Shown here: positions 1 through 10,339 of the stretch, in pieces
How the letters are laid out: every line of letters begins with the position of its first letter
Position numbering within the stretch: the stretch's first letter is position 1
Origin: Plotosus lineatus
Lineage: Eukaryota > Chordata > Actinopteri > Siluriformes > Plotosidae
Direction: 5' to 3'
Length of the DNA stretch: 64,000 nucleotides
Assembly (NCBI GenBank): GCA_024760905.1
Contig: CM045729.1
Location: forward strand, 62,553,080 to 62,617,079
Made by a program: the position numbers and the translations under genes
The notes under the pieces: generated by a model
What the model saw: the letters and a program-made list of their open reading frames with translations, nothing else
The model's database searches: none
What the model was told of the DNA's origin: nothing

Positions 1-275
1 TATGCTCGGTAGGCTATTAAATCAGTCACTATCCAGGGGATTATGTGGCTATGCAAAGCCTTGGGGTTAACTTCATTAACAAACTGTACTGATAACTTTA
101 AAAAGTTATCCAGGAAAGTCAAAAAAGCTGATTTTGACTCTGTAATTATCTTACTTGTGATCTGATGTCTTGCATCAGTCTGTGTGTAGTTTGGATGTGC
201 ACTACTCTAATGCTGATAAATAGAATCCAGTCATTATATTGCTACACTTATTTTTAGATACTCATAACTTTCATA

Positions 276-395
276 ACATGCATTTTCTGAACCGCTTAAT
301 CCTAATTAGGGTTGTAGGTAGGTTGGTGCCCATCTCAGATGACCCTGGGTGAGGGCAGAGTACACCCTGGACAACTTGCCAGGCCATCACAACCT
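276..395 (-). mobile_element. SINE 3' tail fragment (tail type I)
   Basis: This segment reads in reverse as the tail shared by many SINEs of this window ('tail I'): a unit beginning with a phrase like ccaggccatc and ending at ctgaaccgcttaatcctaat. No tRNA-like head is attached, so it is a 5'-truncated copy or a tail-only fragment. Recognised by similarity to the copies near 26.0, 41.0, 46.4 and 54.3 kb. Confidence 0.6.
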
Positions 396-435
396 TCTGA
401 TTGCTTAGATCACTGAAAGCCCCAGCATAGCCTAA

Positions 436-582
436 TGCAGCCATAGCTTAATTGTTAAAGAAGTGGCTTTGGGGCCGAAAGGTCACTGGTTTGATTCCTG
501 AACCAGCAGGCTAATGTGTTGCAGTGGGGGAAAAAGTGCCCTTGAGCAAGATACCTAACCCCCGACTGCTGTCCGGGCACCC

Positions 583-614
<32 letters not shown>

Positions 615-705
615 GGGTAGCCCACTGCTACAACTGTGTGTATGTGTGCACACTTTGGATTAGTTAAATGCAGAGGAAATAATTTCCCTTACAGGATTAA
701 TACAG
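436..705 (+). mobile_element. tRNA-derived SINE (head family S3)
   Basis: A tRNA-like head carries a B-box-like ggtttgattcc after an AAAGGTCACT stretch. It is followed by the phrase gcccttgagcaagatacctaacccc, a (TG)n insert at about 588-614, and a tail ending in tttccctt. The copy near 14.6 kb has the same order of blocks, and reversed relatives lie near 20.0 and 49.9 kb. The tRNA part cannot fold properly, so this is a SINE rather than a tRNA gene. Confidence 0.65.
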
Positions 706-954
706 TATAGCAAAAATAAAAATAAACAGACTACCCTTGAGAACTATATAAAGTTAGGATTTACCTTTTGCTTTCTTTAGATAGTCTGATAGCTTAAACT
801 GGCCCTGGAATACATGTTATGTAGTAGATTTAGATAGAATTTTAGCCATACTGGAATAATTATGGTCATAGCGCTCTGGGGAGTGTTCAGGTGTTTATTG
901 ATAATAACTCTTTATTGTTAAAGTACATTATATATATGAAATCTGGTCTTTTGT

Positions 955-1135
955 GCTCTGGGCACCTGTTGCCACTGTGCAGCACCAGTTATTGCATTGC
1001 TCTATCCTTTGATGCTGAACACCAAGCAGGAAGCAACAGCAACCAAATTTCACATCTTATGGTATGACACGGCCAGATTCAAACTCTGACCTTCTGGAGA
1101 TTAAAGCAGACACTCTACCAACTGAGCTAAATACC
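955..1135 (-). mobile_element. tRNA-derived SINE (head family S5)
   Basis: On the minus strand the head has a near-perfect A box (tagctcagttggtagag) and a B box (gtttgaatc), the internal RNA polymerase III promoter of tRNA-derived SINEs. A body mentioning ttgctgttgcttcctgcttgg follows. It is the only copy of this family I see in the window. Confidence 0.6.
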
Positions 1136-1301
1136 TGGTAAATACAGCCACCATGCATACATTGAAAAAATAGTATTTTTAAATGTTCTTCTTTTATATA
1201 TGTAAAATTGTTACAGGGAATCACAATAGCATTGAAAAAAAATAAAGCAGTGTGTTTATTATAGTTAAAGGATAAAAAGCTACAGTTAGCTTAATTGCCA
1301 A

Positions 1302-1328
1302 GATAATCTCTCTCTCTCTCTCTCTCTC
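1302..1328. repeat. (TC)n microsatellite
   Basis: Uninterrupted alternating T and C. Confidence 0.9.
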
Positions 1329-1329
1329 C

Positions 1330-1905
1330 TTCATGCTCTTCCCCTCTGCTATATATGCAGTTTGTGCTGTACCATGCAGAAGATAAATAACCTCAGAGAT
1401 GAAGGCTCCCCAAAAGACTCATGAGCAGAGCCACAATAAGATAACAGTTTAAAACAGCAGATATAAAGTACATAGTTGTCTGGCTTGTAGAGTATAGAGA
1501 AAACATATCCGTCCTGTATGTCAATTACAAATATAAAACCATGTTTCCAATCAATCTTGTGTTGGTTTATCTTCTTGTTATAAAGGAGAGGAAACGAGAG
1601 ATACCTAATGTCAGGCTCTTGAGGTTTACACAGTTACACCATGGGGTGTAATTTTATATATTAAATTTGTCTTGCTAATTGCCTGCTCTTAATTAAATGT
1701 TGTCACAGCAGAGACAGAGCCATCTGATGCTGCCAGCTGAGCTGCCACCTGACCAAAAGTCCTTAATACGCAAGACACCCAGTTCTGTCTGTAAACTCCA
1801 AAATGTAAAAAAAATGTAGTTACAAGGTTAAAAAATGTATTAAAGACATAAATGCCATCATTTGAAGCATTCTAAATAAGGCAGAGTAAGGATTCTGTTA
1901 TCATC
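1330..1905. other. No recognised feature
   Basis: AT-rich sequence with no long reading frame, no terminal repeats and no similarity to the other repeats of the window that I could see. Confidence 0.5.
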
Positions 1906-2005
1906 ATGAGGTTTTCATTAAAGAAACAGCTATTAGAACACTTGCAGATCTTCCTGACTAAAACAAAAAATCAAAGATCATACGCTCTGTATGTGTATCA
2001 GGTAC

Positions 2006-2010
<5 letters not shown>

Positions 2011-2082
<72 letters not shown>
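2011..2082. repeat. (GT)n microsatellite
   Basis: About 35 GT units. An apparent 93-residue reading frame across it is a translation of the repeat and is not a gene. Confidence 0.95.
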
Positions 2083-2083
<1 letters not shown>

Positions 2084-2530
2084 CTTGTGTTTCCAAGGAG
2101 ATGATCATTTTTTTTCAACCCATGATATTAACTAGATTACAAGACTTACTAGACTATATTGCATATACGTACTACTACAGTTCTTAGAGTTAAAACAGCT
2201 GGGTAATGTTATATTCAGCACATGGAAAACTGATAATACTAATCAAAAACCATTTCCATTGCCACTTAAAAGCTAAATATTTTTGAACTTTCAGAATTCT
2301 GTTTTTAGATGTTTTAATATTTGGGATTCATTTTGAAAGTAAGGGGCATTTGAGCGGCTTTTTGGTGCTTTGAATTTAGAACATGTCTGCATAAGGAGAA
2401 AAGTGTCATGGCAGTAGCCGCAAGCTGTTATTGGCAGGGAGAAGAGATAAGAGCATGTTTGTTTCATATGTATTTCGTACCTTAACTGTGTTTGTGAGTA
2501 AATTGGTTTTGCTTTTGTGATGCCAAGTAC

Positions 2531-2622
2531 AATCTCGGGGAAGTGGTGGCTTAGTGGATAAGGTGATGGGTTACTAATCTGAAGGTCAGTGTCACCACTG
2601 TTGGGCCCTTGAGCAAGGCTCA

Positions 2623-2624
<2 letters not shown>
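2531..2624 (+). mobile_element. tRNA-like SINE head fragment
   Basis: It opens with ggggaagtggtggcttagtgg, an A-box-like start, continues with a weak B-box region, and has the phrase gggcccttgagcaaggc seen in SINE family S3. It is cut off by the following (TA)n tract and then by the RTE element. Confidence 0.5.

Positions 2625-2680
<56 letters not shown>
2624..2680. repeat. (TA)n microsatellite at the 3' end of an RTE element
   Basis: Pure TA repeat directly abutting the (CTT)n tail of the minus-strand RTE copy that follows. Similar TA tracts abut several other RTE copies in the window. Confidence 0.95.
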
Positions 2681-2682
<2 letters not shown>

Positions 2683-5600
2683 TCTTCTTCTTCTTTTCCT
2701 TTCGGCTTTTCCCTTCAGGGGTCGCCACAGCGAATCATCTGCCTCCATCTCATCCTATCCTTTGCATCTTCTTCTCTTACACCAACGACCTTCATGTCCT
2801 CCTTCACCACATCCATGAATCGTCTCTTTGGTCTTCCTCTAGGCCTTTTTCCTGGTAGTTCCAGCCTCAACATCCTACGACCAATATACTCACTATCCCT
2901 CCTCTGTACATGTCCAAACCATCTCAATCTAGCCTCGCTGACTTTGTCTCCAAAACGTCTTACATGTGCGATCCCTCTGATGTGCTCATTCCTAATCCTA
3001 TCCATCCTCGTTACTCCCAAAGAGAACCTCAACATTTTCATCTCTGCTACCTCCAGCTCTGCCTCCTGTCTTTTCCCTAGGGCCACTGTTTCTAACCCAT
3101 ACAGCATCGCTGGCCTCAACACCATCTTGTACACTTTTCCTTTCATTCTTGCCGATACCCTCCTATCACACATCCCACCGGACACTTTTCTCCAACCATT
3201 CCAACCTGCCTGCACACGCTTCTTGACCTCTTTTCCACACTCTCCATTGCTCTGGATTGTTGAGCCTAAGTACTTAAAATCCTCCACCTTTCTTATCTCT
3301 GCTCCCTGTAACGTCACCGTTCCTCTTGGGTCCTTGTCATTCATGCACATGTATTCTGTCTTACTGAGGTAATCTTCATTCCCCTCCTTTCCAGGGCATA
3401 CCTCCACCTCTCTAGATTTTCCTGCACTTGTTCTCTGCTCTCATTACAGATCACAATGTCATCTGCAAACATCATAGTCCATGGGGAATCTTGTCTAACC
3501 TCGTGTGTCAGCCTGTCCATCACTATAGGAAACAAGAAGGGGCTGAGAGCTGACCCTTGGTGCAGTCCCACCTCCACCTTGAACTTTTGTGTCACACCGA
3601 CAGCACACTTCACCACTGTCTTACATCTCTCATACATGTCCTGCACCACTCTAACATACTTCTCTGCCACTCCAGACTTCCTCATGCAATACCACAGTTC
3701 TTCTCTCGGCACCCTGTCATATGCTTTCTCCAGATCCACAAAGGCACCATGCAGCTCCCTCTGACCTCCTCTGTACTTCTCCATTAAAATCCTCAAGGCA
3801 AACACTGCATCTGTGGTGCTCTTTCTTGGCATGAAACCAAACTGTTGTTCACAAATGCTGACCTCTGCCCTTAGTCTAGCTTCCAGTATTCTTTCTCATA
3901 ACTTCATCGTATGGCTCATCAACTTTATCCCTCTGTAGTTGCCACAACTCTGCACGTCTCCCTTGTTCTTAAAAATGGGCACCAGCACACTTCTCCCCCA
4001 TTTCTCTGGCATCCTCTCACTCTCTAAGACCCTGTTAAATGTTCTTGTCAGAAAATCTACTGCTACCTCTCCTAGACACTTCCATACCTCCACCGGTATG
4101 TCATCAGGACCAACTGCCTTTCCATTCTTCATCCTCTTCAATGCCCTCCTCACGTCACCCTTACTAATCTTTGCTACTTCCTGGTCCTCAACAGTCACCT
4201 CTTCTTCTCTTTTTTCTCTCTCATTTTCCTCATTCATCAGCTCTTCAAAGTACTCTTTCCATCTTCCCAGCACACTTCTGTCATCAGTCAGTACATTTCC
4301 CTCTCTGTCCTTTATCAATCTAACTTGCTGCACGTCCTTCCCATCTCTAGTTCTCTGCTGTGCCAACCTATATAAATCATTTTCTCCCTCTTTACTTTCC
4401 AACCGAGCATACAAGTCATCAAACGCGCTCTGTTTGGCCATTGACACTGCTACCTTTGCCTTACGCTGTGTCTCCCTGTACTCCTGTTTACTCTCTTCGG
4501 TTTTCTCAATGTCCCACTTCTTCTTAGCTAACCTCTTCCTTTGTACACACTCCTGCACTTCCTCATTCCACCACCAAGTCTCCTTATCTACTTTCCTTCC
4601 AGATGACACACCAAGTATTCTCCTACCTGTCTCCCTGATCACATTAGCTGTAGTTGTCCAGTCATCTGAAAGCACTTCCTGACCACCCAAAGCCTGTTTC
4701 AACTCCTCCTTGAAGACAACCTGACACTCTTCCTTTTTCAGCTTCCACCACTTTGTCTTCTGTTCTGTCTTTGCCTTCTTCACCTTCCTCACCATCAGCA
4801 TCATCCTGCACACCACCATCCTATGCTGTTTGGCAACACTCTCACCCGCTACTACTTTGCAGTCACTGACTTCCTTTAAATTACATCGCCTGCACAAGAT
4901 GTAGTCTACCTGTGTGCTCCTACCTCCACTTTTATAAGTCACCCTATGCTCCTCTCTCTTCTGGAAGAAAGTATTCACCACAGCCATTTCCATCCTTTTT
5001 GCAAAATCTACCAACATCTGTCCTTCTGCGTTCCTGTCCTGGATACCAAACCTACCCATCACTTCCTCGTCCCCTCTGTTTCCTGCACCAACATGTCCAT
5101 TGAAGTCTGCCCCGATGACCACTCTTTCACCTCTGGGGGTACTCTGCATCACTTCATCTAACTCCCTCCAGAATCTCTCCTTCTCTTCTCGCTCACATCC
5201 TGTCTGTGGGGCATAAGCACTAACAACATTGACCATCACGCCTTCAATTTCTAACTTGAGACTCATCACTCTGTCTTACACTCTTTTCACTTCTACAACA
5301 TTCCTGGCAAACTCCTCCTTCAAGATGACTCCTACTCCATTTCTCTTCCCATCCACACCATGATAAAATAGCTTAAACCCTGCTCCTATGCTTCTAGCCT
5401 TGTTACCTTTCCACCTGGTCTCCTGAACACACAGTATGTCCACCTTCCTCCGCTGCATCATGTCAGCTAGCACTCTACCTTTTCCTGTCATAGTTCCAAC
5501 GTTCAAAGTCCCTACTTTCAGTCCTAGACTCATGCCTTTCCTCTACTCTCTCTGGCAACGGACACGCCTCCCGCCTCTCCTTCTTCGACGTCTTCGACCA

Positions 5601-5833
5601 ACAGTAGTCCAATTTCCATCAGCACCCTGTTGGTTGACGGCACTGATGGCGGTCGTTGTTAACCCAGACCTTGACCGATCCGGTATGTTATTCTTTCTTG
5701 TGATTTGCATAGTTTATTTGGCATTTGTTTTACACCGGATGCCCTTCCTGACGCAATCCTCTGCATTTATCCGGGCTTGGGATCGGCGTGAGGGAGAGAC
5801 ACTGGTTTGTGCCCCCCCCCCCTTACGGCTGCA
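2681..5833 (-). mobile_element. Nearly full-length RTE-type LINE (copy A)
   Basis: A minus-strand non-LTR retrotransposon of about 3.15 kb. Its 3' end is a short (GAA)n tail next to the conserved ending gcgacccctgaa. Its 5' end is a G-rich run followed by ccagtgtctctccctcacg, shared with the copies starting near 36.27 and 53.01 kb. A single long coding region with an APE-type endonuclease and a reverse transcriptase fills the middle. I assign it to the RTE clade from the protein architecture and the short 3' tail of simple repeats. No clear target-site duplication could be read because TA-rich tracts flank both ends. Confidence 0.85.
2715..5533 (-). pseudogene. RTE ORF: endonuclease-reverse transcriptase, lightly damaged
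   Basis: The protein would nick target DNA and copy its own RNA into the nick. The start is the methionine of MSLGLKVGTLNVGTM at 5533; other copies suggest the frame may begin further upstream. The N-terminal APE-like endonuclease shows the ILCVQETRW, AYAP, GADFNGHVG and QHRMVV motifs. The reverse transcriptase follows, with the [17 protein letters not shown] and [10 protein letters not shown] blocks and the catalytic FADD near 3459-3473. The C-terminus holds the RWFGHVQRRDSEYIG block typical of this family. Breaks: a stop in place of serine at about 5275, a stop in place of tryptophan at about 3895, and a frameshift near 3370-3400. At about 940 codons this is close to full length and is the least damaged RTE coding region in the window. 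Known host genes such as CFDP2 derive from RTE elements, but nothing here suggests domestication. Confidence 0.88.
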
Positions 5834-5856
5834 TTTTATATATTTATATATATATA

Positions 5857-6310
5857 CAGGAAGCTCTCACTTTCCGCCGTTAATGTTGACCGAGACCTCC
5901 CGCGACCACTGATTTCCGTGAAGCAGGATCGCCCCCCCTGACTGACGTCTATGTATATGTGTATATAATATCAGTAAATACATATTCAACACTATAAATG
6001 CTTAAAATAACAATTAAACATTCAAAAATTATCCATAAGATGTAAATAAAATATAAATACTCACACATACAGACGCACACGCACGCATGCAGATGCGCAC
6101 CTCACAAAAAATGTAAGCAGTATTGTTGGGGTTGATTTTTTTTTTTTTTTTTTTTGCATAATTGGCCTTGTTTTGTGGCATTTTCCTTAACATTTCCCCC
6201 TATTTTGCTTAATTTCCTTCATTTTTTATTTTTAGATGAATATTTTTTAAAAACCCACGATACACTGAAGCTACAGAACCGAAGCATGAAAAAGCGATCA
6301 GTGATCAGTG
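5857..6310. mobile_element. Tigger/mariner-like MITE, copy 1
   Basis: A short non-coding element that begins next to TA with CAGGAAGCTCTCACTTTCC. It shares its whole interior with the copies at 44.45 and 53.43 kb: a block ending ggatcgcccccc, a stretch tataatatcaataaatacat, a CA-rich part, a long T run and the ending cactgaagc. The right terminal repeat is decayed. The TIR start (CAGGGATCCCTC in the other copies) and TA target suggest pogo/Tigger type. It fills the gap between two RTE copies. Confidence 0.7.
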
Positions 6311-7886
6311 TCTTCTTTCTTCTTTCCCTTTCGGCTGTTCCCTTCAGGAGTCGCCACAGCGAATGATCTACCTCCATCTCATCCTATCCTCTGCATTTTC
6401 TACTCTTACTCCAACTACCTTCATGTCCTCCTTCACCACATCCATAAATCTTCTCTTTGGTCTTCCTCTAGGCCTTCTGCCTGGTAGTTCCAACCTCCGC
6501 ATCCTACTACCAATATACTCACTATCCATCCTCTGCACATGTCCAAACCATCTCAATCTAGCCTTTCTGACTTTGTCTCCAAAACCTCTTACGTGTGCTG
6601 TCCCTCTGATGTGCTCATTCCTGATGCTATCCATCCTCGTTACTCCCAAAGAGAACCTCAACATTTTTATCTCTGCTACCTCCATCTCTGCCTCCTGTCT
6701 TCTCCTCAGTGCCACTGTTTCTAAACCATACACCATCGCTGGCCTCAACACCGTCTTGTACACTTTTCCTTTCATTCTTGCCGATACCTTCCTATCACAC
6801 ATCACACCGGACACTTTTCTCCAACCATTCCAACCAGCCTGCACACACTTCTTCACCTCTTTTCCACACTCTCCATTGCTCTGGATTGTTGAGCCTAAGT
6901 ACTTAAAATCCTCCACCTTCTTTATCTCTGCTCCCTGGAACCTCACCGTTCCTCTTGGGTCCTTCTCATTTACACACATGTATTCTGTCTTACTGAGGCT
7001 AACCTTCATTCATACCTCCACCTCTCTAGATTTTCCTGCACTTCTTCTCTGCTCTCACTACATATCACAATGTCATCTGAAAACATCATAGTCCATGGGG
7101 AATCTTGTCTCACCTCGTCTGTCAGCCTGTCCATCACCATAGCAAGCAAGAAGGGGCTCAGAACTGACCCTTGATGCAGTCCTACCTCCACCTTGAACTC
7201 TTCTGTCACACCGACAGCACACCTCACCACTGCCTTACATCTCTCCTACATGTCCTGCATCAATCTAACATACTTCTCTGCCACTCCAGAGTTCCTCATG
7301 CAATACCACAGTTCTTCTCTCGGTACCCTGTCATATGCTTTCTTCAGATCCACAAAGGCACAATGCTCCATCTACTCTTCTACCATCAGAGGACACACCA
7401 TCTACTCTGCATCACTTCATTTAACTCAGTCCAGAATCTCTCCTTCTCTTCTAGCTCACATCCTGCCTGTTGGGCATAAGTACTAACAACGTTGACCATC
7501 ACACCTTCAATTTCTAACTTGAGACTCATCACTCTGTCTGACACTCTTTTCACTTCTAGAACATTCCTGACAAACCCCTCCTTCAAGATGACTCCTAATC
7601 CATTTCTCTTCCCATCCATACCATGAAAAAACAGCCTAAACCCTCTCTCCGCCTACATACATGCCTCCCGCCTCGCCTTCTTCAACCAAATGTTGTTCAA
7701 TTTCCACCAGCACCCTGTTGGTTAACAGCACTGATGGTGGTCATTGTTAACCTGGGCCTCGACCTATCCAGTATGACATTCATTTTGATCATTCGCATAA
7801 GAATTTTGGCAGAAGTTTTACACCGGATGCCCTTCCTGTCACAACCCTCTGCATTTATCTGGGCTCGGGACTGGTGTGAGAGTGAA
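6311..7886 (-). mobile_element. RTE-type LINE with internal deletions (copy B)
   Basis: Same family and orientation as copy A. The 3' end (cttctttcttcttt tail, then the ccttcaggagtcgccac ending) and the 5' untranslated part (cggatgcccttcctgtcac near 7825) are both present, but the middle is missing. The sequence jumps from the start of the reverse transcriptase (about 7374) to the end of the endonuclease, removing roughly 1.4 kb relative to copy A. A second smaller gap lies near 7630. A (TA)n tract abuts the 5' end. Confidence 0.85.
6368..7619 (-). pseudogene. RTE ORF remnant (partial endonuclease joined to RT C-terminal half)
   Basis: Segments on the minus strand read as the endonuclease start (MDGKRNGLGVILKEGFV), then the reverse transcriptase from FVDLEKAY onward with the FSDD/FADD region near 7080, then the C-terminal block RWFGHVQRMDSEYIG. 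The catalytic motif reads MMFSDD here instead of MMFADD. There are several frameshifts, including one near 7010 where the reading frames switch. It cannot encode a working enzyme because half the endonuclease and the RT N-terminus are missing. Confidence 0.85.

Positions 7887-7887
<1 letters not shown>

Positions 7888-7927
<40 letters not shown>
7888..7927. repeat. (TA)n microsatellite
   Basis: It lies between the 5' end of RTE copy B and the left terminal repeat of a pogo-like element. Confidence 0.95.
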
Positions 7928-7929
<2 letters not shown>

Positions 7930-8218
7930 GTATTCAACGTAATAAGCGCCTGCTCCAATACCCCTCCCCCCAGCGTTTTTTATCTCGCGTCTCATAACCA
8001 CCCATGTGTACTGGGAGCAAAATTGTAGATCAAACTTGCCAATTTTATTCGATCAGTTTCTGTAACCATAAAACGAGGCGTTCACTGCCTGTAAAAGTGA
8101 GTTTTCACTGTATTTCAAGACCCACCCCTGCCACTGGGGAAGGTCTATGATGTTCATCAGTAACAACACATTTGATTGTTCTGCCATGCTTTAAAAAACA
8201 GAAAAAAATATTTTGCTG

Positions 8219-8371
8219 TGTTCTCTTGGTAAATGTCCAACAACCGATGAACCATTAGAAACTGTTACAGCAAAACTATGGGATGCTTTGAATGAATGGA
8301 GCAATGAGCCAGATATGGACCTATCAGAAACTGATGACGAGTATTTTTCACCCGATACTCCTGTTCACTAA
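8219..8371 (+). pseudogene. C-terminal remnant of the pogo-like transposase
   Basis: An open stretch of about 50 codons ends with a normal stop and reads as an acidic tail with the segments LETVTAKLWDALNEW and SETDDEYFSPDTP. It lies between the left terminal repeat and the hAT insertion and has no start codon of its own. Acidic C-terminal tails after the DDE domain are known in pogo/Tigger transposases. The assignment to the transposase rests on position and composition, since no catalytic residues are left. Confidence 0.4.
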
Positions 8372-8526
8372 ATTCATAAATTTAAGCACATTCCTGGCCA
8401 TGTGCTTTTGTTTATGTTCGTGTTGATTGGATCAACGTGCCATGTGCTCAAGTTGACATTTGTGTTGATTGGCTCGATTTTACTTCCAGGAAAATGTTTA
8501 AAAGGAACAGCACCTGGAGGGTACAG

Positions 8527-9677
8527 CATACCTGTCAACCCTAGGCCGTTGGCGATCTTACAAATGGCTACTTATGCCCTTACAAAATAGCAACTAATCT
8601 TACGCGTCTTATTATCGCGTGCAATATGAAACAAAAATTAAACTCTATTTTTAATATAATATGAATTTATTGGTAATGTTGTAACATATAACCTGGTGCA
8701 ATCAAATAAAAGAGTAATATCTTCAGCTGCATGATTAAGAAAATTTAACAGTGATCTTTATTATAACTATATGTAGCACTTTTGGCACTTTCAATCATTT
8801 CTTTTGATGGCTTCACTTCATGGCACTTGAGCTCGCAATTAAGTTTGACTTGAAGGTAATTTGTAAGTGTGTCCACTCCAAGAGATTTCCTGTACTCCGT
8901 GTTGATCTTTCGGACATGTGAAAATGCACGTTCACTGTCTGCATTGCTGTGTGGTAGACAAAGGAGACTTGAAAACAAAGACTTGAAAACAGAGTCCATT
9001 TCTGTAGTCATGTCCATCACCAAGAACTGGTAATCATCCCATTCCTCTTTGAGTTGCTCTTCATCCACATACACTGAAAGAGACCTGTTCAGTGACACAA
9101 CATGGGTATAGTCACACTGTTTTTGGGTTCCAGCACTACCAAGTACCACTACCAAATGCTGTCTTCAAAAGGAAATTTATCAATCATCTTTTTGACAACA
9201 GCTTCATAAAAGCCTCTAACAGCCTCGAAGAATTTTGTTGTTGTTGCAGGGGGAATGGTGTCATCTTCTCTCAAGGTCTTCTGGGCTGCCATTCTGGTAG
9301 ATGGCGTCCGTGGGCATTAGTTTTCCTTTTCTTTTTAGCTGTTCCATCCATATTGTTATCACGTTTGTATCAACTGTATCCACTGCGAGTCACGAAAACT
9401 AACTGGGAATGATGGCGGAAGTGAAAGTGCGGTCACGTGGTCGGAAAGAGCAGACGATAGCAGACGATAAACGCAACGCGCGGTTCTCGCGAGAAAACGG
9501 CTACAGACCAATTCGGCGTATCGTCTCTTTACCGAAACGGTGACACAAAAAAACGGAGTTAAAAAAAAAGACGAAATGATCGAAAAACATACAGATTTCG
9601 GACGTACGGCGTACACATTTAAAAATCAGTGCTCACTTGTACAAATTACGCCAAAACCGTACAACTTGACAGGTATG
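8527..9677 (-). mobile_element. hAT DNA transposon, internally deleted
   Basis: The termini are a perfect 12-bp inverted repeat: CATACCTGTCAA at 8527, and TTGACAGGTATG ending at 9677. The flanks are a direct repeat GTACAG (8521-8526 and 9678-9683), so the target duplication is 6 bp. Six bases is shorter than the 8 bp usual for hAT, but hAT groups with 5- or 6-bp duplications are known. The minus strand carries the hAT C-terminal domain. The element is about 1.15 kb, against 3 kb or more for autonomous members. Confidence 0.75.
8745..9300 (-). pseudogene. hAT transposase, C-terminal part
   Basis: The open part (8745-9155) ends with the hAT dimerisation domain, showing the signature LCLPHSNADSERAFSHVRK near 8935-8990 and the tail NYLQVKLNCE. 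Upstream on the same strand, another frame gives FYEAVVKKMIDKFPFEDSIW, also typical of the hAT middle region, before a stop and frameshift near 9160. The zinc finger and the catalytic core are missing. The signature LPxSNAxxERxFS is diagnostic of hAT transposases (dimerisation and active-site closure). The 5' part of the element (9300-9677) is GC-rich and looks like a promoter/UTR. Confidence 0.82.
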
Positions 9678-9930
9678 GTACAGTAAGGAGTCTTTTTTTT
9701 AATTTATGCTGTTTTCTGTTTATTTTCAACTTTCATGTAAGTAGTTTGGTTTATAACACAAAATGAATAACACAAATACCAGTAAAACTCTTTTATTGTT
9801 CTGTTATTATTCATGTGTTTCACCTCGATGGTAATAAGCACTTTCCGTTCCACTCCGCTGGTAACATTTTAATAAGCGTCCACCAACTCCAATTTTTAAA
9901 GCACCCTGGGCGCTTATCACCTCGAATATG

Positions 9931-9931
<1 letters not shown>

Positions 9932-10009
<78 letters not shown>

Positions 10010-10010
10010 T
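9932..10010. repeat. Compound (GT)n-(GATA)n microsatellite
   Basis: A GT run up to about 9977 is followed by seven or eight GATA units. Confidence 0.95.
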
Positions 10011-10039
10011 AAACTTATGAATTTCTTTATCTTTATCAT

Positions 10040-10330
10040 ATCCGCCTCACAATTTCCTGAGTTCGAGTTCCAGGCTCAGCGTTGTGTAGTTTGCATATCT
10101 TCCAACATAAACATGCATAGTAGGCTAACTGACTTTCAAATTGCCCCTAAATTTAACTGTGGGTGGTTGTGTGTTTCTTTTGACCCTGAAATGAACAAAC
10201 AAGCTGTAAGGGTGTACCCTTGATCATCCAGAGTCAGCAGAAACAAGCTTTGGCCTTTTCCTGACCCCAGCAGAATTGTTTCAGCAAATGAATGGAAAAC
10301 TGATTTATAAATCAGATTAAATCAGAAAGC
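10040..10330 (+). mobile_element. Degraded tRNA-derived SINE (head family S1)
   Basis: It has the remains of a B box (gagttcgagttcc), then the body phrases tagtttgcat, aacatgcatagtaggcta and caaattgcccctaa, then a worn tail (agggtgtacccttga). The same order of blocks occurs near 18.2, 24.5 and 54.1 kb. Confidence 0.55.
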
Positions 10331-10339
10331 TGAGTATAC

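Larger units (their letters stand above)
7928..9931 (+). mobile_element. Pogo-like DNA transposon, internally deleted, hosting a hAT insertion
   Basis: The ends are inverted repeats: CCGTATTCAACGTAATAAG at the left, and the reverse of the right end reads CCATATTCGAGGTGATAAG, both followed by CGCC. The left end lies next to TA; the right end runs into a (GT)n tract, so the TA there is not preserved. The type (pogo superfamily) is inferred from the CCGTATT-type terminus and TA target. The hAT element at 8527-9677 sits inside it, so the pogo-like element is older. Confidence 0.55.

Noticed and set aside
2609..2818. Open frames made of Tyr-Ile, Val-Cys or His-Thr repeats (here and at 17256-17618, 29675-30097, 44309-44605 and elsewhere)
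   Set aside because: They are translations of (TA)n, (GT)n and (CA)n microsatellites; there is no coding signal outside the repeat.
9359..9616. An 85-codon minus-strand frame in the GC-rich end of the hAT at 8.5-9.7 kb
   Set aside because: It lies in the 5' non-coding part of the element and shows no zinc-finger or transposase motif.
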